Assembly (NCBI RefSeq): GCF_958298935.1
Contig: NC_084929.1
Location: 2,108,001 to 2,172,000 of the forward strand
Direction: 5' to 3'
Source: Phragmites australis
Taxonomy: Eukaryota > Streptophyta > Magnoliopsida > Poales > Poaceae
DNA: 64,000 bases
The position numbers were made by a program, and so were the translations under genes. Under the pieces are notes generated by a model. That model was not told the origin of the DNA. It made no database searches and saw only the letters and a list, made by a program, of their open reading frames with translations. Below, one piece after another: positions 54,555 to 64,000 of this stretch; the first letter of the stretch is position 1, and each line of letters starts with the position of its first letter.

Positions 54555-54960
54555 AGAAAAGAAAAGCTAGTAAAAGCTGAGGGTAGCACGGAGGAGCGGG
54601 TGATGTGATGACACGTGGCGGAATGTCACGTCGATGCTGGCACTGGCGATGGGACGGCGGAAATACGCGTCACCCACTGGCCGCGGCCTCGCGACCTCTC
54701 GCTGACATGTGGGGTCCTCCGCACTGGCCGCGCAGAGGTGGTGGGACCCACGCACCTTCCCACGTGCGAGCTGCTGGGCCCATCCCCGCGCGCGTGTGGG
54801 CTTGTTGTTGTGTGGGGAAGAGAGAGAGGAGAGAGGAGAGTACCTCAGTTTACCCACTGTGCATGTCTCTGCACTCTCTCTCTTTCTTTCCCTGTACTGA
54901 CTACTGACCACTTGTTCCATTTTTGATCTCACAGGCTTACAGAATCTAGGATTTGCATGT
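54555..54960 (+). promoter_or_regulatory. GC-rich island with G-box and GAGA motifs upstream of the KNOX gene
   Basis: In otherwise AT-rich DNA, 400 bp of GC-rich sequence holds GACACGTGGCGG (a G-box/ABRE core) near 54609, a second CCCACGTGCG near 54759 and a GAGAGAGAGGAGAGAGGAGAG run near 54818. It then has pyrimidine-rich CTCTCTCTCTTTCTTTCCC near 54875. It lies 1.6-2 kb before the KNOX start codon. Such islands near KNOX genes can be conserved regulatory blocks, and GAGA runs bind BPC factors in other plants. The function here is inference. Confidence 0.4.
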
Positions 54961-55006
54961 CTGTCCATTCTGCATTTGCCACCAGGGAGCTAAAGTATCC
55001 TAATTA

Positions 55007-55218
55007 GACTATCTCCAACAGAGTCTTCAAACCTGCAAATTTCAGTACTACGGTACTTTGCGGTCTACTGTAGCACTAGAAATTCATCTCCAGCATATCA
55101 TCTATCCAGTGATACAGTACTGCTACAGTGTTAGGGATAGGAGATGCTGTAATAGTTATAGAGGATGCTGTAATAGTATTTTGAGGATGAAAATTTAAGA
55201 TAGCTGTTGGAGATGGTC
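55007..55218. mobile_element. Tourist-like (PIF/Harbinger) MITE, TSD TTA
   Basis: The 212-bp element begins GACTATCTCCAACAG and ends CTGTTGGAGATGGTC. The ends are inverted repeats with one mismatch, flanked by TTA on both sides (55004-55006 and 55219-55221). It is non-coding and shares its terminal repeat with the 58039-58305 element. Confidence 0.85.
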
Positions 55219-56049
55219 TTAGAAGATAGACGAATAAAAACATTAGGATTAGACAAAAAGAACAGGAGCATTGAGATTGTGTTTACAAAATGAGGTTGGA
55301 GTTGATGTTCAAATTCTTACAGAATCCTCCAAAAACCGAAGGAAAACTAAGGCCATCCCGCGAAATTACTTTGCCCATTCTGTTCATGCAGCCAAACACT
55401 GCTCCTCCCATAGGATGGAGAACAGTACACCTTTCATATAAACACAATAGCTTTTTAGATAATTTTGTTTTGCAAAAGAAAAGGTGATTCCGAATAGAGC
55501 AAAATGCTCATAGCTTAAACTACATTAGAGCTTCCTATTAACAGAGATTGTTTATTTAGGAGAGAGTGGTAAAGACGAAATCAAGAGAATGTTGTGTTGA
55601 CAGAATTTCTTGAAATAGTAGAGGAAAAAGAAAGAAAATATTTGCTTTGATAATATATCTTAGATGATAATACATCAACAAATATGACTCTAGTTAATTT
55701 GTTCACACAGATACAACCAACCAAATAACTTTGTTTCGTAAATATGATTTCACTTAATCTATTTCACTTCAGCTCAGTTTATATGATACAATTATAAAAA
55801 AACTTATCTAGAGAACCAAATACACTCTGATAAGGGCATCTCCCAAAAGTCCTACCCCATTAGGGCACTCATGCCAAACAACAACAGCTTAATCTTCTCC
55901 CTCCTCACAATAGCACAGCTTCTCCCCCAACATGAAAAGAAAGTAAAAAAGAAAAGTATTTCCTACATAAAAAGAGTCACATTTTTCCCCATAGAAAAAC
56001 ACCTAATTAAACTTTTCCTGCTAGCTATTCTTTCCCTTTTCCCAATCTT

Positions 56050-56533
56050 CCTTCCTTCTCTCTGGCAGCGCTCCATCCTCCCAGAGCCAGAGGCCAGAGG
56101 CCAGAGAAGCCAGCCCACCGCCCCACCCCCATGTATCCCGCTGCTGCTGCAAAGATCACGCTCAGCTCCTGCGCCTGCAGCACCAACAGAAGCAGCAGCG
56201 GCGGCGGCGGCAGCAGCACAGACTGCAGTGCAAACGGCTGCTGCTAGTTTCCCCATAATCTCTGCTCCTCCCCCTTCCTTTTTCTTCTGCTGCAGTTGCT
56301 TCTTCTTCCTCTTCCTCCTCCTGGAGGCTGCAGTTGCAACCCATATCCACACAAACCCCAGGAACCAAACAAATAAAGAAACAGAACTACCAGAGTCTTC
56401 TACTACTATTATATGGATGTGTGCACAGATGCATGGAGATAGGGAGAAGATATATTATAGCTGGAGGTAGCTTCGCTTTCTTGGTAGCTAGGTAGCCGAG
56501 TTGCAGCCAAGAAGATTGGGAGGAGTGGTGGGC
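56050..56533 (+). promoter_or_regulatory. Probable 5' UTR of the KNOX gene
   Basis: The region is rich in pyrimidines and CAG/CTG runs (GCTGCTGCTGCAAAG; AGCAGCAGCGGCGGCGGCGG) and holds several small upstream ATGs (for example 56412 and 56430), which could dampen translation, as long KNOX leaders often do. No clear TATA box is visible. The transcription start is unknown. Confidence 0.45.
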
Positions 56534-57544
56534 ATGGATGATCTGTACAGCATCCACCCGGGAATCTCGCGGGCCGGGGGCGCCGCCGCTGCGGCCAGCG
56601 AGGCGTCCGGGGTCGCCGGTGGAGCGGGCTCGCCCCCGGCAGCGCCGCCTCCCCCACCGCCGGCGGATCTGACGGAGCTGGTGAAGGCGCAGATCGCCGG
56701 ACACCCGCGCTACCCCTCTCTCCTCTCCGCCTACATCGAGTGCCGCAAGGTTAGCTCCAATCGTTCATGCATCGCGCGCTCGCCAAGAATTGCGAAAAGA
56801 TCGCCTTTTTATGCGCGTGCGTGCGTGGTTCTTTGATTTGGCTTGGCAGGTGGGCGCGCCGCCGGAGGTGGCCACGCTGCTGGAGGAGATCGGCCAGGAG
56901 AGGTGCGCCGCCGCCTCCGCCACCGGGGAGGTCGGCCTCGACCACGAGCTCGACGAGTTCATGGTACGCCACGCGCACACTTGCTCTAGTTCTTGCGCAT
57001 CTTCGTTGTTATTACATGTGATACGCTACCATGACAACGACGGCGATGTGCAGGAGGCGTACTGCCGGGTGCTGGAGCGTTACAAGGAGGAGCTGTCGCG
57101 GCCGTTCGACGAGGCGGCGTCCTTCCTCAGCAGCGTCCGGACGCAGCTCAGCACCCTCTGCGGCGGCGCCGCCTCGCTCTCCGGTAACTAGCTAGAACAC
57201 GCGGACCACTCACATGCATCTCCTCCAACAGCCGCAGGTGCAAGCGCAGCCTAGTCTTTGCCACTGCCATCGCCATTGCCCTTCTGTGCCGTGCATTATT
57301 GCTCTTGTGCATGTGAAGTGAAGAAAGCTCTCGTGTGCGTGTGCGAATATAGGGGAGAGGATGGGTAGCTTTGATGAATGCGTGTGCGTGTTCTTGTGAG
57401 GTCAAATCCTGTCCATGCAAATGGGGTGCAGGCGTGTCAGATGCCGGGGTCGGATGAGTAAAGCATTGGGCGTGTGCTAGCTTGCTCGTGTAGGGTTTTT
57501 GTCCAAGGTTCCCTGTGCAGCATAGCTTAGCTTCTCTCTCCATC

Positions 57545-57628
<84 letters not shown>

Positions 57629-60600
57629 AGGGAGGTTGCTGAGCATGCTACATGTAGACTTTGCAGGCCCTGATGAGTGATGGAACTTGAGAGAGTGCTG
57701 ATGGGGAGTGACACTGCTTGGATGGCTTTGGGGAAAGAGAATCTTGTTCTTGCATGCTGGTTACTAGTGCCCAATGGTGAAAGAAATTGCTGTGGGCAGC
57801 CCAAGTTTTGCTGTGGATACCGGGTTTCTTGAAAAAATATATGAATTGTCGGTGCTATGATCTCTTGCTGGATTTTGTTGTGTTAACCAGGATTAGTGAT
57901 TAAGGACAATGATTCTTCTTCGTATGAGCGCTTCTCCTTGTACTTTATACTAGTAATGATATTTATTTTCTGTCATTCTAGATAAGTCCAAGCTCTACGG
58001 TCGATGCATTTTCAATTAGATCGAGTAACTTTGTGTTAGACCATCTCCAACGGTTTCCCTTCAGGGGCCAGAATCCCTTCACGACGGGATTTTCGTTCCC
58101 TTCAGCGCTCCAACGGTTTCCCTTCACGGTTCCCGTCACGACGGGATTCCCAGGGTCATTCCCTTCAGGACGGGATTCTCTCTCCATTCCCTTCGCGATT
58201 CCCCTCGAGGGGAAGCTGTTGGAGATGAGAGGAAATAAAGGAAATGAGAACGGGGAAGGGAATCGGGAAGGGAACGAAATGAAGGGAATATGGTTGGAGA
58301 TAGTCTTAGCAATTCTCATCCACAATTCCATGTATATTGTAACATCTCACTATCATAAACAAGTGAATTTGGAGTGGTGAGCACCCACGGGCTTTTGGAA
58401 ACTTCACATATTTAATAAACTCAAAAGAACTGCCTTTTTTATAACTATGGAAACATGCGAAATGATTTAATACAACCTAACAAACAGTAGCATACTTATG
58501 GCCTGAACAGTTCATGCTTGTTTCTTGCGTTTCCACTATATTTGGGCAATGCCAAGTACAAACGTGCAGGTTACTGCAAAGAAGCACGAAACATGATCAT
58601 AGGAACCACCACAGTAAATACACCTATTTTACTCGCATAGATAATGGTTTTTATATATCTAATGTGACAGTTCGTTCAAACCAATAGATAATATTAAGTC
58701 ATATGGCATGCATGCAAGGAGAGCTTGATATTGCCGATGACAGATAACCAAAATAAATTATTACAAGAAACTGAAATATTTGGTCGGAGCTTTGTGCCAC
58801 AATATGTTATAAGAATACTAATACCAAAATGACAAGGTCATTTACAGTTAAAAAAATGACAAGCCATTCAACATCACATTAATTATGAATAGCTTAACAT
58901 ACTGATCCATTTGCTAAATGATTGCTTGTGTGCAAACTTTATATTCTTTGTTCTATTCAATAATAAATATACATATTCACAATACTTTAAACTGTTTTGC
59001 TCAATGCATGCAGAAAGTAGCCCTTATAAATGCATAGATCCGTTTAGTTTGCTCAAGTTCAACAACGTGTTACGATCTCATATTCTAAGCAAACAAGGTC
59101 AAGTGGCATCATGAAATGCATCTCGAAGAGAACTCAATTTATAAGAAGTCATAGCAATTAGTTAGGGTTCTTCGTGACATTAGTACGGACTTCACTTTTG
59201 ACCGAATGTATTTAACCTGTGTACCTTTTGCTTTTTTCTCTTTTAGTGAAAATATGCTGAGCGCCAATGTTTAAAGAAAACTAGGGGTTTGCTTCAGAAC
59301 TCCTATTTTATAATTTTTTATGATTCTTAAGCTGAAAACAGTCCTGGCTGTGGGGCAAACTTGTACTCTTAGAAACTAACTGAATTATCTAGCATAACTA
59401 GTCTACGCGTCACAATATGTTCTTATCCTTTAATTTGTTTTTTATAAAAAAATTCAAAGATCAAATTGACAAATAAGATACAAACTCCTATGCTCAGCTA
59501 GATAATCTCTGGTCTCCATATGCAACTAATGGACACCTGCCTAGGCAACGTTGAACTGATCAAGGACGAACAGAATACTGGTTCTTTTATTGGAAAAGGA
59601 CGAACACATGTGAACTGTATATTCACATTAAATGATATAAAAATCCTGACTTGAGCGTTGCTTCCATAATATTAGAGATGTTTACGTGCATATATGGCTG
59701 GCATAATCAAATCACCATTTGTACTAATTCACCCTCAGTATCATTAATGCGTACTTTTACTTTAAATTCGTAAATTTTATAAGAGAGGAGTACTGAAGAA
59801 AAACTCAAACTTAAGCATTGCTCTGCTTCTATAATAGCACGTGTATAGCTAGGGCAAATAATGTCCTGATCACATGGAAATGGTTGCAATTTTCAGCTGA
59901 TGACTAATGCCCTAATTGTAATACAAATGAAGATAAATGTTTTGGTAGTTCTATTGGCAAATAATAATATATTGGTCAATTTGCTCTGTAGCTCAGGAAT
60001 ATAACTCTTTTGTTGGTTCTTGATATTGTATTATTTATGTATTAATGACATTTTAATTTACTCTAAAAATCATTATTCAAACAACGTATCTTTTAATTAA
60101 GTAATTGAGTATTTTTATCTTCTAGTATGTTGCCGATTGGTCTCGTTCATGCAAATAGCTGTTACAACCCCTTTTGGCTATGCTGAATTGGTACATAATG
60201 TTGAGTAAAAAGGACATCAAGTTGTGTTATCATCTTTCACTATGTAACCTGACCTGTCGTTTCAGCAAAACTGTTAGGATTGTGGCAGCTAATTAAATTG
60301 ATATAAATCCGAAAGATGTAGGACTGTTGTTAGATTGAAATATCTGTGACTTAATAGAATATAAATATTATGGACACGTGATAAAAATTAAATGAGTTTC
60401 ATCTATGCCATGGCGCTTGACATTACTTGACAAACAAGGTTAGGTCCAAAATCTTGTATGAACTGATGTTGTCATATTGAAACTCTAATGATCTAGCATC
60501 ATTGCTTGAATATGAATTGGATGGGAAACATATATGTGGCTTGTGGATCTCAAGGAGAAATTATGTATCCTAGATCCAGAAAACAACAAACACAGCAAAA

Positions 60601-62756
60601 GTAACCATTCCCTACTACACGTTTTACCACCGTACAACATGTGGTGTAGGGTGTGAAGAATGATGAGTTATTCAGCATTAAAACATACTTATCTAGAATA
60701 TAGTTTACAATAATTTGCTACGTTTTGGAGTCGTGTAAAGGGAAAACTTATATATGAGGACTAGTATTGGTTGAACTATATATAGGTACGTGATGCATCC
60801 TATGGATTGTTTCCACAGATGTATTTAATAATTGTTTATATTATTATTTTTATAATATTTATAAGGAGGCTATATGATTTCGTTTGTTTAACAAGAAAAC
60901 TATAGATCTGTAGTAGTTTCACATAGCTATCATCGACTGGCATTGTTTAAATCATACTTTTTTGGCCTTGACCACTGATTTGTTGCATAAATATGTTTAA
61001 GCTAGCGCCAAACAGGATTTTATGGTACTGCTTAAGTGGGGTTGTTCAGCTTGCTGGCAATACCTCAAAGCTGCAAAAGGTAGATTTCCTGGTTTGTAAG
61101 CAAGTTTCATTAAAAGGTGAAAAAATTAAGACATATAAAGGCAAGTTGCGTGTGTATACCATCTTAAAATTCAGTTTATTGGGTTTTCTAGCTACAATGC
61201 AGAAACCTTTACAAGACAATGTATTGGATAAGTTTTATCTGAAGACCAAGCAGACCATGAAGTTTGGTTCCTGAAGTCTAGACTTGAGGAATATTGAAGT
61301 ACACATTGTTCTCTGACAGCTTAAGCTTCTAAATTAAGGTAGTGCACAACTGAAACTCTCCCCAAGTAATTACTAGAACAGACTCAGCTTGTGAACATTG
61401 CATGGGTGGCAATATGGGGTGCTGTGCAAAGAGTCATCAGCAGAAGTGTCAGATAGCTTTGGGAATGAGCACCGAATCATGCAGAAGGGGTGCAAACATT
61501 TGCTCGTTTCCTGAAATATTAATTCTGAAATTGGTCGTTTTGGCATTGAATTAAACTATGATGTTTCTTCCATTCTTATATGGTTTGGAGATCGAATCAG
61601 CATGCTTATACTCCTATTATCGTATTTGCAACAGATGTTGCAGAAGAAAATGTTAACCCTTAAAAATATATGGTAAGAAAGAAGGCGGTTTTGGAGACTA
61701 ACATTGGACAGAATATGTGGAGAGTTGCTAATTCAACATCCAGTTGCGTTTTGTTTTGCTTTTAACTCCGAATTATGTTTTACTAAAAACATTGTAACGG
61801 CATTTTCATTTGTACTTTTCAGTGTTGAAGTCCTTGGTTTCTGTTCTAAAGAAAGATAGATACCTTCAGAACAGATTTTGTCCATAGCTGCCCAAATTGT
61901 TGCCAGTTTCTGATTGTGAATGTGTCAAGTTGCTGAATTGTGCCTGTTTCTGAATGTGAATGTGTTAAGTTGCTGCACAAACAGCTTATTTTTCAGTACT
62001 GATCTGCTTGGTTCTGAATGCGCTTCTATTTGGTTGCTGCACAAATCGTGTGGCTCTCAGCATTTGTCTGCGAGTGGATAACATCGTGTTCTAGTCCTGT
62101 GTCTGGAGAAGCTTCAATGTTATCCTGATGGTTCAATTCATCATATTCTCTCGTGCATTTATTTTTCATCATGTTGGAACCTGTAATCTGATTTGGGGTT
62201 TGCGCATGCAAGATGAAATGGTAGGGTCCTCGGAGGATGAACCATGCTCAGGAGACACGGATGCGACCGACCTGGGGCAGGAGCACAGCTCCCGCTTGGC
62301 TGACCGTGAGCTCAAGGAGATGCTGCTCAAGAAATACAGCGGCTGCCTCAGCCGCCTACGGTCCGAGTTCTTGAAGAAGAGGAAGAAAGGGAAACTACCC
62401 AAGGATGCACGGTCGGCTCTGATGGACTGGTGGAACACGCATTACCGCTGGCCATACCCTACGGTGACATCCTGAAAACACATTTGATCTTTCCATGCTC
62501 AAATCAAAACTGTAACCAGAATTTACCTGGCTGTCATCTTCCGGCATGGTGGCGTTGGCAGGAAGAGGACAAGGTGAGGCTCGCTGCGATGACTGGGCTC
62601 GACCCGAAGCAGATCAACAACTGGTTCATCAACCAGCGGAAGCGGCACTGGAAGCCGTCGGAGGACATGCGGTTCGCCCTCATGGAGGGGGTCACCGGAG
62701 GTGGATCCTCCTCCGGGACGACGCTCTACTTTGACACGGGCACGATCGGACCATGA
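56534..62756 (+). CDS. Class I KNOX (TALE) homeobox transcription factor, 301 aa
   Basis: KNOX-I proteins keep the shoot meristem undetermined, balancing cytokinin and gibberellin, in the nucleus with BELL partners. Exons: 56534-56749, 56850-56963, 57054-57183, 62213-62463 and 62562-62756 (906 nt, all in phase). KNOX1 spans about residues 45-95 ([20 protein letters not shown]), KNOX2 about 108-150 ([20 protein letters not shown]), and an acidic [13 protein letters not shown] linker follows. ELK is at 187-208 ([20 protein letters not shown]). The TALE homeodomain runs to about 270 with the PYP loop (WPYPT) and recognition helix [13 protein letters not shown]. The tail [13 protein letters not shown] and the [13 protein letters not shown] start place it close to rice OSH6/OSH71 and their maize relatives; I cannot decide between them. 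Intron 3 is 5029 bp, as KNOX genes often show. It holds a GA microsatellite and a MITE and is a likely site of regulatory elements. The gene looks intact. Confidence 0.93.
57545..57627. repeat. (AG)n microsatellite, ~83 bp, KNOX intron 3
   Basis: An uninterrupted AG dinucleotide run of about 41 units lies 360 bp after the third exon. It is long enough to be highly variable between accessions. GAGA tracts are also binding sites for plant BPC factors. Confidence 0.95.
58039..58305. mobile_element. Tourist-like (PIF/Harbinger) MITE in KNOX intron 3, TSD TTA
   Basis: The 267-bp insertion begins GACCATCTCCAACGG and ends GGTTGGAGATAGTC, with TTA duplicated at 58036-58038 and 58306-58308. The interior has inverted repeats of TTCCCTTC...ACGGGATT type. 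The terminal repeat is the same as in the 55007-55218 element, but the interior differs. Confidence 0.88.
58306..62212. other. Remainder of KNOX intron 3
   Basis: AT-rich and without coding sequence. Near 61905-62030 a unit with GTTTCTGAATGTGAATGTGT and AAGTTGCTG is repeated about three times in worn form. Open frames here (for example 60993-61274) show no domain and are taken as chance. Confidence 0.5.
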
Positions 62757-64000
62757 AACCGACACCAATTCCGGTGCGCCGGTTGTGCGATGGGTGTCGG
62801 ATGATACCATAATTAATCACATGAATCGGTAACTTGGTCATTTTGTCTGAAATCTGATTATTAATGTGTATATGGATGTGTCCGGACAGTATCTACAAGG
62901 GAGGTGTTCAGGTGACCCTGTAAAAACTTGTCTGAAGTTTACCGTAACATTGATGAATTAGTTGTTCGTATGCCTACTGATTACACAGTGAATCTAAAAG
63001 ATGACTGGGAATTGGGTATTAAAAGTGGTGTCGACGATTTGTGAATGTTGATCTTACGAATATGTGAAGGATATAGGGTATATTTTCTGTAGCTGAATCG
63101 TATGCCAAAACACGGAGATTTATATAGGTTTAGGTTTTTTAAGGATAATTAGCTTTATGTTATGTGGTCTTGGCCTTCTGAAGGATAATTAGATTTACAT
63201 AATGTGATTTTGTATTAATTTTTATTAATATATTATAAGGAGGTTTTGGTTAGATTAGATGATCTAAATCTAGTCGAATGCTTTTGTGTTTAGTTTTAGT
63301 TAGATGTTGATGTAGATCGTGAATACAGAAGGTTTGAAGGCTTTGAGCTTCTGTGTGCTTGATAATGGGGCTTATGTCTTGTCAAATGGATTTATCCTCT
63401 ACAGTATTTAGGTTTGAATTTTGTTATCTTTAGAGATAAATTTTTTTGTTTATGAGATATTTTAGTACCCGGTTAATTTTTATATATCTAGAGATTTTTT
63501 TTTTAGCATGAATGTATGCCTCAAAAATATACACCATCCTAAAAGATCTGGATACGTATTAGATAGTTTTATATCACTCATCGTCAAGTGGTAATTGTAG
63601 CAATGGAATCTGCTTATTTCTGTACGCATTCAGTATTTTCGGTCGGTGCGGCAGCTCGGATTCCGATGTGGTACGAGAGAGATTATGAGCTGATATGCTA
63701 CGACCGGAGTTGCCGTTTCTTGCTTTACTCATCTTCTTCGTCATGTAAATCGTTAGCCGGAGCAAGATAAGAGGATGGAAAAAAACGAATGCGTGTTTGA
63801 CGAAGCACTCAAAATGTATGATGCCGACCCTGTTCGCATGTTACAGTTTTCACATTGTAGAATGCTTGCTAGGCCCAGGTATAGTTGAGGCCTTAAACTG
63901 ACCCAAAGAAAGTTCAATCTGAGCCCAAGAACCAGAAATTCCATGGTCCAGGATGCTGTTTCAGAACCAGAAATTTCATGGTCCAGGTTCATCCATGATC
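62757..64000. other. 3' flank of the KNOX gene
   Basis: 62757-62900 probably holds the 3' UTR (TGTGTATATGGATGTGTC). The rest is AT-rich with no recognised gene. Near 63930-63985 the phrase ACCAGAAATTTCATGGTCCA occurs twice, about 40 bp apart, with one or two differences. Confidence 0.45.

Noticed and set aside
57544..57804. Frame encoding a long Leu-Ser repeat
   Set aside because: It is the translation of the AG microsatellite.
60993..61274. 93-codon frame in KNOX intron 3
   Set aside because: No recognisable domain, AT-rich, no splice context; chance length for this composition.

Overview
This is a stretch of nuclear DNA from a grass, most probably a panicoid grass (the sorghum/maize/millet group). 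The reasons are large GC-rich grass-type exons (a DUF247 gene, a KNOX homeobox gene), nested LTR retrotransposons, a CACTA transposon whose ends are packed with TTTGCCGAGTG repeats, and Helitron-like termini. There are no bacterial, organellar or viral genes. The species cannot be fixed from the sequence alone.

Only three host genes look intact: a single-exon DUF247 membrane protein (14850-16346, +); a 12-exon RPAP3-like TPR co-chaperone (36645-40527, +) whose exons add up to one uninterrupted 410-residue frame; and a five-exon class I KNOX homeobox gene (56534-62756, +; 301 residues) with a 5-kb third intron.

Region by region. 1-5440: a ~3 kb solo LTR beside a decayed Ty3/Gypsy gag-pol that carries its own 673-bp solo LTR (TSD GCGGT). 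5441-9290: an exon of a ferroportin-like gene, a decayed Copia fragment, and a six-exon DWARF27-like pseudogene with a premature stop. 9462-14470: a complete minus-strand, gag-only LTR element (TSD TTTAG) with a 2.55-kb solo LTR nested in its gag (TSD ACCAT). 14471-16600: DUF247 gene. 17338-20104: middle exons of a peroxisomal NAD-carrier-like gene joined in phase to an apyrase exon, ending in a Helitron-like 3' terminus. 20700-21140: LINE 3' end. 22932-34191: a cysteine-rich receptor-like kinase (CRK) pseudogene split by a 9.2-kb CACTA element (24320-33524). The CACTA carries broken tnp2 and tnpA genes and a ~1-kb near-perfect palindrome. 34680-35470: antisense LINE remnant. 36.2-40.9 kb: RPAP3-like gene. 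41.2-47.2 kb: near full-length but mutated L1-type LINE. 47457-47680: COX5C pseudogene. 47.7-54.5 kb: AT-rich intergenic DNA with small repeats. 54.56-62.76 kb: KNOX gene with its upstream region and two Tourist-like MITEs of one family (TSD TTA).

The host genes do not form a functional cluster. The window reads as three genes separated by layered transposon insertions and captured or decayed gene fragments. The most unusual structures are the CACTA internal palindrome, the carrier-apyrase chimera and the nested LTR set with recoverable target-site duplications.
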